Origin: an uncultured Eubacteriales bacterium
GTDB taxonomy: Bacteria; Bacillota; Clostridia; Lachnospirales; Lachnospiraceae
DNA: 38,263 bases
Direction of reading: 5' to 3'
Assembly: GCA_900320615.1 (NCBI GenBank)
Contig: ONSX01000018.1
Location: 1 to 38,263, forward strand
In this document: positions 1 through 7,401 of the stretch, in pieces
Position numbering within the stretch: the stretch's first letter is position 1
How the letters are laid out: each line of letters opens with the position of its first letter
The notes under the pieces: generated by a model
Database searches by the model: none
Told to the model about the DNA's origin: nothing
Seen by the model: the letters and a program-made list of their open reading frames with translations, nothing else
Translations under genes and position numbers: made by a program

Positions 1-178
1 GCACTGCCGGAAGACGTACCATGCGTCCATCGTGAAGCTTGATACAGAGAATATCGACTGCTCGTCGCGGATGCTGCGCGAGTGGATCAGCCGCGGGCAC
101 TCGATCCGGTACTATATGCCGAACGGCGTGCTGGAATATATCCGGAAATATGGGTTGTACAGGACACTTGATTGCTGA
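1..178 (+). CDS. nadD: nicotinate-nucleotide adenylyltransferase, C-terminal fragment (partial)
   Basis: The 5' part lies outside the window; the visible 58 codons end in TGA at 176-178. The reading ends with SSRMLREWISRGHSIRYYMP followed by a VLEYIRKYGLY tail. This is the typical C-terminus of bacterial NadD: a serine-arginine motif that contacts the nucleotide, then a helix ending in 'YI..YGLY'. NadD adenylates nicotinate mononucleotide to deamido-NAD in the cytosol. The next two genes, yqeK and rsfS, are the usual partners of nadD in Firmicutes, which supports the call. The HxGH nucleotidyltransferase motif lies upstream of the window and cannot be checked. Confidence 0.85.
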   Translation, partial: HCRKTYHASIVKLDTENIDCSSRMLREWISRGHSIRYYMPNGVLEYIRKYGLYRTLDC

Positions 179-196
179 CGGGGGATGGAACACACT

Positions 197-787
197 ATGC
201 AGGAATATGATCTCGAATCCATGAGCAGAAAGCTTAGTAAATACATGGACCAGAACCGCTGGTACCACACGCAGGGTGTCCGCTTTATGAGCGCCGCACT
301 CGCGATGGCGCACGGTGCCGACCTGAAGAAAGCGGAGCTCGCGGGACTGCTTCACGACTGTGCGAAATGCATTTCCGATTCCAAGAAGATCAAGATATGC
401 GACAAGAACGGCATTGCCATCACGAAAGTCGAGAGGGAAAACCCGTTCCTTCTGCATGCGAAGGTCGGCGTGTATATTGCGCGCGAGAAATACGGCGTGA
501 CGGAACCGGACGTGCTCGATGCGATCCGCTATCATACGACCGGAAAACCGGGTATGACGCCTCTTGAGCAGATCGTATTCATCGCGGACTACATCGAGCC
601 CAGGCGGAACAAGTCGCGTCATCTTCCGGAGATTCGGAAAATGGCGTTCCGCGACCTGAATGAGTGCTGCTATCTGATCTTAAAGGACATGCTCCTTTAC
701 CTGAATTCGAAGAGCGGGCAGATTGACAGCAACACACAGGAGGCGTATGCATTTTATGAGGAAGTCCACGATGAGCGGAGGGACTGA
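197..787 (+). CDS. yqeK: HD-domain diadenosine tetraphosphate hydrolase YqeK
   Basis: The 196-residue protein carries an HD phosphohydrolase domain. LAGLLHDCAK supplies the HD metal pair, IRYHTTG a further histidine, and QIVFIADYIEP the final aspartate. Known YqeK enzymes hydrolyse Ap4A symmetrically to ADP and limit alarmone levels during stress. An in-frame ATG exists at 185, but the G-rich Shine-Dalgarno stretch at 180-184 would abut it. The ATG at 197 has workable spacing and is preferred. The gene begins 18 nt after the nadD stop and is followed by rsfS, so the three are probably co-transcribed. Length is normal for the family. Confidence 0.93.
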   Translation: MQEYDLESMSRKLSKYMDQNRWYHTQGVRFMSAALAMAHGADLKKAELAGLLHDCAKCISDSKKIKICDKNGIAITKVERENPFLLHAKVGVYIAREKYGVTEPDVLDAIRYHTTGKPGMTPLEQIVFIADYIEPRRNKSRHLPEIRKMAFRDLNECCYLILKDMLLYLNSKSGQIDSNTQEAYAFYEEVHDERRD

Positions 788-817
788 GAAATCAGTGATA
801 TGGAAGGAGGAAAAGCT

Positions 818-1198
818 ATGACGAAAGAGGAGAGCAGGGAACTTGCGGCCATCGCCGTCAAGGCGCTTGCGGATAAGAAGGGTGAGCAGATCGAGGTCAT
901 CGAGATTGACGAGATCTCACCGCTTGCGGATTATTTTGTCATTGCAAGCGGTCACAATACCAACCAGTGCGATGCGATGGTGGACGAGGTGCAGCAGCAG
1001 GCTGCGCGGGCCGGCTTTGAGCCTGACCACGTCGAGGGACATCGCAACGCGAACTGGACACTGATTGATTACAAGGGCGTTGTTGTCCATGTCTTTGATG
1101 ATGAAGCGCGTGAGTTCTATGATCTCGCGAGGATCTGGAGAGATGGCAGGCAGATCGACCCGAAGACAATGGAAGCGTACGCGGACAAGGAGGAGTAA
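818..1198 (+). CDS. rsfS: ribosomal silencing factor RsfS
   Basis: The 126-residue protein matches the RsfS/Iojap family. ADYFVIASGHN is followed later by WTLIDYKGVVVHVFDDEAREFYDLARIW, the characteristic C-terminal signature. RsfS binds ribosomal protein uL14 on the 50S subunit and blocks subunit joining when nutrients are short. An ATG at 800 is in frame, but the strong AAGGAGG at 804-810 lies downstream of it and is spaced 7 nt from the ATG at 818, so 818 is the start. The gene is third in the nadD-yqeK-rsfS cluster, the standard Firmicutes order. Confidence 0.95.
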   Translation: MTKEESRELAAIAVKALADKKGEQIEVIEIDEISPLADYFVIASGHNTNQCDAMVDEVQQQAARAGFEPDHVEGHRNANWTLIDYKGVVVHVFDDEAREFYDLARIWRDGRQIDPKTMEAYADKEE

Positions 1199-1254
1199 GG
1201 ATCCTTCTCCCGGACGTGCATCCCGCACATCGCATATGGAGAGATTCTGCGGAT

Positions 1255-2532
1255 ATGGCAAATACATGGATAAGGCGCATGGCGGCCGCTCTGGCTGCTA
1301 TGCTTGCGGCCGGAGCGCTGAGCGGGTGCTCCGGTTTTTCTCTACCGGAGGATCTTCATTTTTCGGGGGCGGAGAGCGCGCCGGCAAATGAATACAGTGC
1401 GGCATCGGCCGATCAGGCGGTGCAGAGTGTGACGATCCAATCCGAGAACGGGACACCCGGTGACGGCGCAGGAGAGGCGGAGACGGCTTCTGATGACTCC
1501 GGCGGATTCTCTTATGACACGCTCACAAAAAGTCAGCAGAAGACCTATGAGGAGCTCTACACGGGTCTTTCACAGAAGAAAGAGACAGTTACGGTGAACT
1601 CCGAAGAAGACGGAGACGCTCAGGCAGCAATCACGGCACTTTTCGATGACCACCCGGAATTTTTCTGGCTCGACGGGACAGCGACAATGGTGCGCTACCC
1701 GCTGATCGGCGTCTGCCGGCTGACATTCCAGTTTAATATAGATGCCTCTCAGATCGATGCAACGCAGGCGGCGATCGATGCGGAGGCGGCAAAGTATCTC
1801 GCGCAGATTCCGGCGGGGGCGGGAGATTATGACAAAGTCAGGCTCGCATATGAGTGGCTCATTGAAAATACGGAGTATGTCGCGGATTCCGCGCAAAACC
1901 AGAATATTCAGAGTGTCTTTCTCTACCACGAGTCCGTGTGTGCCGGCTACGCGAAGGCCATGAAGTACCTCCTCAATAAGGCGGGCGTCTTCTGCGCATA
2001 CATCGAGGGAAGCGTCACAGAACCGGGCGGAGGCGGAAATCAGTCGCACGCGTGGAACCTCGTCTCAATCGACGGCACACCGACTTATGTCGACCCGTCC
2101 TGGGGAGATCCGACCTACGGGGAAAATGCGGCCGACTCCGGTCGTGTGCCGGTCATTTATGATTATCTGTGCCTCACGACGGAGGAGATGACGCGCTCGG
2201 GCCATGTTCCGGACTCGAAATTTACCAATCTTCCGGATTGCAGCTCGACGGCTTACGATTACTACCGTCTTAACGGCATGTTCTATGAGTCAGGCGACGC
2301 GTCAGTCTTATCGCAGACCCTCTGGTCGGCTGTTGAACATGACGCAGGTTTCGTCTACATGAAGTTTGCCTCCTGGGATGCGTATTCCGAGGCCGTCGGC
2401 CTTCTTCTGGGTGGGAATTCCGACCTGATCGCGGCTCCTCTCCAGGAGAAAATGAAACGCGACGGTAATTCCTCGATGAATTATTACACCAGTAAGTCGG
2501 ACACACTTTGGATCATCAAGATATACTGGTAA
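1255..2532 (+). CDS. lipoprotein with transglutaminase-like (papain-fold) domain
   Basis: From the ATG at 1255 the product is 425 residues. It starts with a short basic segment and an alanine-rich hydrophobic stretch ending in the lipobox LSGC (Cys25), so it is probably a lipid-anchored surface protein. A Ser/Glu/Asp-rich linker follows. A transglutaminase-like core then shows the catalytic triad in order: Cys229 in HESVCAGYA, His265 in SHAWNLV and Asp280 in YVDPSWGD. Family members are cross-linking enzymes, peptidases or inactive binding modules; the substrate here is unknown. A GTG at 1216 is in frame, but starting there would bury the signal peptide behind 13 extra residues. A GGAGAG element lies about 11 nt before the ATG at 1255. 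It may be co-transcribed with rsfS, 56 nt upstream. Confidence 0.85.
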   Translation: MANTWIRRMAAALAAMLAAGALSGCSGFSLPEDLHFSGAESAPANEYSAASADQAVQSVTIQSENGTPGDGAGEAETASDDSGGFSYDTLTKSQQKTYEELYTGLSQKKETVTVNSEEDGDAQAAITALFDDHPEFFWLDGTATMVRYPLIGVCRLTFQFNIDASQIDATQAAIDAEAAKYLAQIPAGAGDYDKVRLAYEWLIENTEYVADSAQNQNIQSVFLYHESVCAGYAKAMKYLLNKAGVFCAYIEGSVTEPGGGGNQSHAWNLVSIDGTPTYVDPSWGDPTYGENAADSGRVPVIYDYLCLTTEEMTRSGHVPDSKFTNLPDCSSTAYDYYRLNGMFYESGDASVLSQTLWSAVEHDAGFVYMKFASWDAYSEAVGLLLGGNSDLIAAPLQEKMKRDGNSSMNYYTSKSDTLWIIKIYW

Positions 2533-2605
2533 TCGAATAAACAGTCAGCACTGAGTCATCTGACAACAATCATAACGGTTATACTTTACCGGAAAGGAAA
2601 CTGGT

Positions 2606-3556
2606 ATGCAGAAACAAAGCAGCAAGGAAGAAAGAGCCGATGAAAAGCTTCTTGGTGCGTCCGAACAGGTCGCAGGCAAGCTCGCTGCGCTTCCGGCTCC
2701 GGGAAACCATGTGTCGAATCCCCTGCGTCTTTTGGTGGTTATTCTCGCGGCCGCGCTGATGGCTGTCAATATCAAGACTTTTGTCCGAGCCGGCGGGCTG
2801 TATCCCGGCGGAGCGACAGGGTGCGCGATTCTGATCCAGAGAATTGCGGCCTTATATTTTCATTTGTCCATTCCCTACACGGTTGTCAACGTTCTTCTGA
2901 ACGCCATTCCGGTCTATATCGGCTTTCGTTTCATCGGAAAGAAGTTCACGGGATATTCGCTCGTGATGATTCTCGTCAACTCATTTCTTGTCGATCTGAT
3001 TCCCTATCACGAGATCACACAGGACATTCTTCTCATCAGTATCTTTGGCGGCATTCTGAACGGTGCCGCGATCAGCATGTGTCTTTCGGTCGATGCGACA
3101 AGTGGAGGAACGGACTTCATTTCCATCTTTTTGTCCCAGAAGAGGGGCATGGACTGCTTTCACATCATCCTCGGATTCAATGTTGTGATTCTTCTCATTG
3201 CCGGATGGCTGTTTGGCTGGGACAAGGCGCTGTATTCCATTATCTTTCAGTATGTGTCGACCCAGACGATTCACCTTCTTTATCGCAACTATCAACAGGT
3301 CACGCTCCTTATCAACACGGAATACCCGGAAGCTGTGTGTGAGGCAATCTATGACACAAGCCGTCACGGGGCGACCTATCTTGACGCCATGGGCAGCCAT
3401 GACTACCGGAATATGCCAATTGTCTACTCCGTCATCTCTGCCTCGGACACGAAGAAGGTCATCAAGGCAATCCGAGACATTGATCCGAAGGCTTTTATCA
3501 ACTGCCTCACGACGAAGGGACTGCGAGGAAATTTCTATTACAGTCCGAAGGACTGA
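2606..3556 (+). CDS. YitT family membrane protein (DUF161 plus C-terminal DUF2179)
   Basis: The 316-residue protein has a polar N-terminal extension of about 40 residues, then a hydrophobic region. Its first membrane segment reads LLVVILAAALMAVNIKTFV, followed by GLYPGGATG, the hallmark of the YitT repeat. Several further membrane segments follow. The C-terminal cytosolic part of about 90 residues (TLLINTEYPEAVCEAIY onward, ending in GLRGNFYYSPKD) is the DUF2179 domain. YitT proteins are widespread in Firmicutes. Their transport substrate is not established, so no function is assigned. The start has an AAAGGAAA ribosome binding site. The last codons form one arm of an inverted repeat shared with the convergent recombinase gene. 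Confidence 0.9.
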   Translation: MQKQSSKEERADEKLLGASEQVAGKLAALPAPGNHVSNPLRLLVVILAAALMAVNIKTFVRAGGLYPGGATGCAILIQRIAALYFHLSIPYTVVNVLLNAIPVYIGFRFIGKKFTGYSLVMILVNSFLVDLIPYHEITQDILLISIFGGILNGAAISMCLSVDATSGGTDFISIFLSQKRGMDCFHIILGFNVVILLIAGWLFGWDKALYSIIFQYVSTQTIHLLYRNYQQVTLLINTEYPEAVCEAIYDTSRHGATYLDAMGSHDYRNMPIVYSVISASDTKKVIKAIRDIDPKAFINCLTTKGLRGNFYYSPKD

Positions 3557-3581
3557 TGGAACAGGAAGTATTCAGTCCTTC
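3547..3581. terminator. inverted repeat between convergent stop codons, possible bidirectional terminator
   Basis: GAAGGACTGA (3547-3556) is perfectly complementary to TCAGTCCTTC (3572-3581), with a 15-nt loop. Each arm contains the last codons and the TGA stop of one of the two convergent genes: yitT on + and the recombinase on -. No clear U-tract follows on either strand, so its strength as an intrinsic terminator is uncertain. Confidence 0.4.
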
Positions 3582-4645
3582 CGCAGATGGACGGCGCTTG
3601 CAGCAGAGCGGCGCCTGTCGTCGTCCATCGCCGCATAGTGCCTGCGAGTCGTGTCGACATTCTTGTGGCCGAGGACATCTGCCACGAGATAAATATCTCC
3701 GGTCTCGCGGTACAGAGCTGTGCCGTAGGTTGAGCGGAGCTTGTGCGGCGTGATGTGCTTGGTGGTTGTGACATGAGATGCGTATTTTTCAACCAGGTTC
3801 TCGACGGAGCGCACGCTCATGCGTCTGCGCTGCGTCGAGTAGAAGAGCGCATGTTCATGCCCCGGAGCAGGCTGGATGCCATCCCGGACAACCAGATAGC
3901 GCTTGAGAGCTGCCTCCACTTCGTCTCCGAAATAGACATACGCCTCATTTCCTCCCTTCCGGACAACCTTGATCCGGTCGTTGCGGAAGTCGACGTCCTC
4001 GATGTCGAGACCGACACATTCCGACACACGGATGCCGGTTCCAAGCAGAAGCGTGACAAGCGCAAGATCCCGCTCCTTCGTCTTCTTGAAATATACAGCT
4101 TCCTGACCCTTCAGAGAGGAGCCACAGTTTTCAATATAGTCAAGAAGGGCCGCTGTCTCCCCGGCATCAAGCCGGACAATTGCCTTCTCGTGAATTTTCG
4201 GCATGTCAACGAGCAGCGTCGGATTCTTCGAAATCATTTCGTGCTTGTAGAAAAATGCATAGAAGCTCCTGAGCGCTGACATTTTTCTCTTCAGCGCGCG
4301 TTCCCCGTTTCGGACCGGCTTGTTGCCGACCGCCTCATTTTCTTTGACATGATAGAGTTTCAGATATTCCATGTACTCAATGAGATCCTGCGGCGTCACT
4401 TTGTCGAGGTCGCTGAGCCGGAAATCTGTCAGTTCAAAAGTCTTGTAGATCGGATTGTTCTCCCTCAGAAACTGAAAGAATACCTTGATGTCATACGCGT
4501 AGGATATACGCGTTCTCGTTGATGTTGTCGTGTCGATCCCGCGGAAATAATCTTTTGCAAACGGAGGAAGCTCCTTCAGGATTTCCCGGAGCCGCAGGAT
4601 GTTCTTTGCGTCCGTCTGGTCATGATAGGTTACTCTTTGTTTCAT
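3572..4645 (-). CDS. tyrosine recombinase (XerC/XerD-type integrase family)
   Basis: The 357-residue protein has an N-terminal core-binding SAM-like domain (about 30-145) and a C-terminal catalytic domain. The active-site set is complete: Arg206 in GTGIRVSE, Lys230 in VVRKGGNE, His301 and Arg304 in HKLRSTYG, His327 in LGHKNV and Tyr337 in RRHYAAM. It should cut and rejoin DNA through a 3'-phosphotyrosine intermediate. No phage or ICE genes, excisionase or attachment-site pair is visible nearby, and it lies 17 nt downstream of a MATE transporter gene. A chromosomal Xer-like role (dimer resolution or another housekeeping site) is therefore more likely than an integrase of a mobile element. The ribosome binding site is AAAGGA. 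Its cognate site is not identified. Confidence 0.9.
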   Translation of the reverse strand: MKQRVTYHDQTDAKNILRLREILKELPPFAKDYFRGIDTTTSTRTRISYAYDIKVFFQFLRENNPIYKTFELTDFRLSDLDKVTPQDLIEYMEYLKLYHVKENEAVGNKPVRNGERALKRKMSALRSFYAFFYKHEMISKNPTLLVDMPKIHEKAIVRLDAGETAALLDYIENCGSSLKGQEAVYFKKTKERDLALVTLLLGTGIRVSECVGLDIEDVDFRNDRIKVVRKGGNEAYVYFGDEVEAALKRYLVVRDGIQPAPGHEHALFYSTQRRRMSVRSVENLVEKYASHVTTTKHITPHKLRSTYGTALYRETGDIYLVADVLGHKNVDTTRRHYAAMDDDRRRSAASAVHLRKD

Positions 4646-4662
4646 AAATAAAATCCTTTCGT

Positions 4663-6006
4663 TTACTTCATGTGCCGGAGGAATGACTCCGTGATCGGAA
4701 TCGAAATAATGGCTGAGAGAATATCGGCGATCGGCTGCGCAATTTCAATTCCCGTGATTCCGAGAAAATGAGGCAAAACCAGAATCAGCGGAATAAAGAG
4801 AATACCGGCCCTGAGAGCGGAGAGGAATGTTGCCCGCCCGCTTGTTCCTGTGCTCTGAAAAAGCATGCCGGCGATGATCGAGTAGCTCATAAAGAGACAC
4901 GAGACCGCTTCCCAGTGAAGCGCGATGCTTCCGATAGCGATCACGTCCGGATCTGAACGGAACCAGGAGATGATCGTTCCCGCAAAAATGGCGCAGAGAA
5001 CCGCGGCGACAGACAGAATCACCGTTCCCATAAGAAAGGAGAAGCGGAATCCCTGTCTGACCCGATCGTATTTGCCGGCCCCGAAGTTAAAGGATGCGAC
5101 AGGCTGAAAGCCCTGGCCGATGCCGATCGCGATGGCTGCAATAAACATGGTAACTTTCGCGACGATTCCCATGGCTGCGATCGCCGCGTCTCCGTATGGA
5201 GCGGCCTGATGGTTCAGAATAATGGTTGTCAGGCTGTTCAGCGTCTGACGCACAAGACTTGGCATGCCTGTCGTAAGTATGGATCCGACAAGAAGAGCGT
5301 TTCGCGAGACTCTGCTGATATGGAACTCGCTGACGACATCTTTTCTCCGGAACATGGAGAGCAGGATCAGGAAACTGATTGCCTGCGACAGCGCTGTGCT
5401 TATTCCCGCTCCGGATACACCGAGTCCGGCCAGAAACATGAAGATGGGATCGCCCGCGATATTAAGAAGCCCGCCGGTCATGAGACCGACCATTGCGTAG
5501 CTTGCGTGTCCTTCATACCGGAGAATATTGTTCAGCACGCAGCTGACGGACAAAAACGGTCCGGAAATGAGAATCCAGAAGACATACTGCCGCGCATACG
5601 GCAGAATCGTCTCTGTGCTCCCGAGGAAGCGCAGAAGAGGATTCATGAAAATGAGCCCCAGAATCGAGACGACGGTGCTCACGGCGATGGACAGAAAGAA
5701 GCTTGTGGAGGCGAATACCTTTGCTTCTTGATCCTGCCGGGCACCGAGCTTGCGGGAAATATTGCTGCCTGCGCCGTGGCCGAACATAAATCCGATGGCC
5801 TGATAGACGGCCATGAGAGAGAAGACGATACTCACGGCGCCGGAGGCAGACGTGCCGATCCGACTGACGAACCACGTATCGGCAGTGTTATAGAGATTCG
5901 TGACCATCATACTGATGATCGTAGGAAATGCAAGAGACAGAATCAGACCGGAAACCGGCATCTCCGTCATTTTTGTATACTGTGCAGATTCTGCAGCGCT
6001 GCTCAC
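4663..6006 (-). CDS. MATE family multidrug/cation antiporter
   Basis: The protein has about 12 predicted membrane segments. It opens with the family-typical MPVSGLILSLAFPTIISMMV, then NLYNTADTWFVSRIGTSASG and a second-half copy around GMPSLVRQTLN and GFQPVASFNFGAGKYDRVRQ. MATE proteins export cationic drugs or metabolites using Na+ or H+ gradients; the substrate cannot be read from sequence. The frame stays open back to an ATG at 6147. However, AGGAGGT at 6013-6019 sits 6 nt before a GTG at 6006-6004, giving a 447-residue protein of normal MATE length, so GTG is chosen. The extra upstream residues do not resemble a MATE N-terminus. The recombinase gene follows after 17 nt, probably in the same transcript. 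Confidence 0.9.
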   Translation of the reverse strand: MSSAAESAQYTKMTEMPVSGLILSLAFPTIISMMVTNLYNTADTWFVSRIGTSASGAVSIVFSLMAVYQAIGFMFGHGAGSNISRKLGARQDQEAKVFASTSFFLSIAVSTVVSILGLIFMNPLLRFLGSTETILPYARQYVFWILISGPFLSVSCVLNNILRYEGHASYAMVGLMTGGLLNIAGDPIFMFLAGLGVSGAGISTALSQAISFLILLSMFRRKDVVSEFHISRVSRNALLVGSILTTGMPSLVRQTLNSLTTIILNHQAAPYGDAAIAAMGIVAKVTMFIAAIAIGIGQGFQPVASFNFGAGKYDRVRQGFRFSFLMGTVILSVAAVLCAIFAGTIISWFRSDPDVIAIGSIALHWEAVSCLFMSYSIIAGMLFQSTGTSGRATFLSALRAGILFIPLILVLPHFLGITGIEIAQPIADILSAIISIPITESFLRHMK

Positions 6007-6205
6007 AAAATTACCTCCTGAAGTCCGGGCTATACTGTAAAATGTCAGGGATTCCGAGACCGTTCCGCCGCCCAGACTGTTTTTCGCTATGTGTGGCGTG
6101 TACACAGGTATCTTTTGCTGCGCTTTTATCCCTGCATCGCCAGACAATAATTTTATTATACACCCGTATCTGTTATAATTGATATATCATAACAATCTGA
6201 AATAA
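6007..6205. promoter_or_regulatory. divergent intergenic region between the MATE gene and the unknown membrane-protein gene
   Basis: This 199-bp AT-rich stretch separates two divergent genes and must hold both promoters. On + a perfect TATAAT lies at 6174-6179, 17 nt after TTTTAT (6151-6156), a weak -35. On - a TATAAT is present at about 6155-6160 (reverse complement) without a convincing -35. Partial symmetry around GATATATC (6180-6187), flanked by GTTAT and ATAAC, could be a repressor site. No protein-coding content is supported here. Confidence 0.35.
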
Positions 6206-7180
6206 ATGAGGCAGAACATGGACAAGAGTCGGACACTGAAAGCAGCAAAATATGTGCTTGCGACAATGAACATTGCATTCGGATCAGCCGCCGCGCTCAG
6301 CATTATCTTTGTATCCTATATGATTGCGAGCATTATCAACGACCGATATTACCGGGCCTATTATTCGTCGTCCCTGACACTGACAGATCTCTTTCTTGGC
6401 AGGGGACTTTACTTTGTACTTGTTCCGCTGGCTGTCATCCTGGCTTTTACCGCTATTTCCGGGATAATTGTCTATCATTCGCACAAAAATCATATGCGGC
6501 AGGATCCGAGAGAGAAATCCGGATCAGAACCGATCGATGGAAGCGCGACTGAGATCGCCTATACCTATGTGCGGAGAAGCCGAGAGCGGACCCACGGGAC
6601 CGGATATCTGATCCTTATGGTTCTGATCGGTTGCGCATACGCCATCGGCATGCTGGCTTCCGTCTATTTTATCGGCGACCGTATGAAGACGACCGCCAAT
6701 GTTCGCTGGGAGATTGCGGCAAAGCGGATTCTCAGCGATCTGAACCTTCCGGGCGCGTCATATAAAATTACGCCGCCGGATGACGCTAATGAGCATTTCT
6801 GCACGGTGAAATTTTCGAAGGCGTCGGAGGATGGCCTGCTTTCATTTGAAATGCAGATCGATATATCCGGCTCGGTCATGGAAACGGACGGGGATAAAAA
6901 GATCTGCGGCGTTGATCTGACATACCGGACCGGTCAGAGCTTTGATGAAAATACATTTGCAAGTGCCCAGAGAGCCATCGACCGCGTCATGGACTCCCTG
7001 AGCCTCGAATCGGATATGTTTTATTATCCCGAGGTGGCGAAAACGGAAGTTGATATTCCGTTCAGTGTGATCAGCGGCGTCAAGGGAGAAGAAATTGTCA
7101 GTTCTGACAGCGGCGTAGATACACAGTTCGATTATTATGGAACCTACCTGACTGTCAGCTGTGAAAAGACCGGAACCTGA
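6206..7180 (+). CDS. uncharacterised membrane protein with three predicted TM segments
   Basis: I do not recognise this 324-residue protein. It shows hydrophobic segments at about 18-43, 68-90 and 133-156, with a charged loop between the second and third. A soluble C-terminal domain of about 165 residues, rich in beta-type stretches, follows. With three segments, the C-terminal domain should lie on the opposite side of the membrane from the N-terminus, probably outside. A second ATG at 6218 (reading MDKSRTLK) is an alternative start, and neither has a strong Shine-Dalgarno site. Its own promoter (TATAAT at 6174-6179) and a strong terminator overlapping its stop codon suggest a monocistronic unit. 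No known domain or catalytic motif was seen. Confidence 0.75.
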   Translation: MRQNMDKSRTLKAAKYVLATMNIAFGSAAALSIIFVSYMIASIINDRYYRAYYSSSLTLTDLFLGRGLYFVLVPLAVILAFTAISGIIVYHSHKNHMRQDPREKSGSEPIDGSATEIAYTYVRRSRERTHGTGYLILMVLIGCAYAIGMLASVYFIGDRMKTTANVRWEIAAKRILSDLNLPGASYKITPPDDANEHFCTVKFSKASEDGLLSFEMQIDISGSVMETDGDKKICGVDLTYRTGQSFDENTFASAQRAIDRVMDSLSLESDMFYYPEVAKTEVDIPFSVISGVKGEEIVSSDSGVDTQFDYYGTYLTVSCEKTGT

Positions 7181-7198
7181 TTTTCCGGTCTTTTTTTT
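7165..7198 (+). terminator. rho-independent terminator overlapping the stop codon of the upstream gene
   Basis: AAAGACCGGAA (7165-7175) pairs perfectly with TTCCGGTCTTT (7183-7193), with a 7-nt loop, and the T-run continues to 7198. The TGA stop of the membrane-protein gene (7178-7180) lies inside the loop, so the left stem arm encodes its last residues. Confidence 0.9.
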
Positions 7199-7293
7199 GC
7201 ATCTTTCTGTATTTTTACGCTATGTTTGCGTTAAACTGTGGTTTGTCGAATAGATATACCTGTCTTCCACCGGCATGAGTGCGGCTTCCCAGT

Positions 7294-7321
7294 CGAACGT
7301 ATATTTTCGAATATCCGTTTG
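7294..7321 (+). promoter_or_regulatory. two abutting candidate LexA boxes in front of lexA
   Basis: CGAATATCCGTTTG (7308-7321) matches the Firmicute SOS consensus CGAAC-N4-GTTYG except for one T in the left half. The preceding 14 bp, CGAACGTATATTTT (7294-7307), has a perfect left half and a degenerate right half. The sites abut with no gap, and the downstream one overlaps the -35 of the predicted lexA promoter, as expected for autorepression. This is a consensus match only. Confidence 0.5.
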
Positions 7322-7347
7322 CAATCGGCAAAAATTTATGATATGAT
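7319..7347 (+). promoter_or_regulatory. predicted sigma-A promoter of lexA
   Basis: TTGCAA (7319-7324), a 17-nt spacer and TATGAT (7342-7347) lie about 55 nt before the lexA start codon. The -35 is overlapped by the candidate LexA box. Bases 7199-7293, between the preceding terminator and these sites, show no other identifiable element. Confidence 0.55.
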
Positions 7348-7401
7348 CAGCGTAGAAAAAAACGGCTATTTTAGCATGAAAAGAAAGAAGGAAGACAGAA
7401 T

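Noticed and set aside
5209-6021. + strand open frame opposite the MATE transporter gene
   Set aside because: The minus frame gives a full MATE protein with a strong ribosome binding site; the plus frame is charged low-complexity sequence.
6007-6147. N-terminal extension of the MATE protein to an ATG at 6147
   Set aside because: The GTG at 6006 has a near-ideal AGGAGGT at proper spacing and gives a normal family length; the extension has no MATE similarity.
3547-6147. Integrated mobile element around the tyrosine recombinase
   Set aside because: No flanking direct repeats, tRNA target, cargo genes or compositional break was seen; the neighbours are ordinary chromosomal genes.
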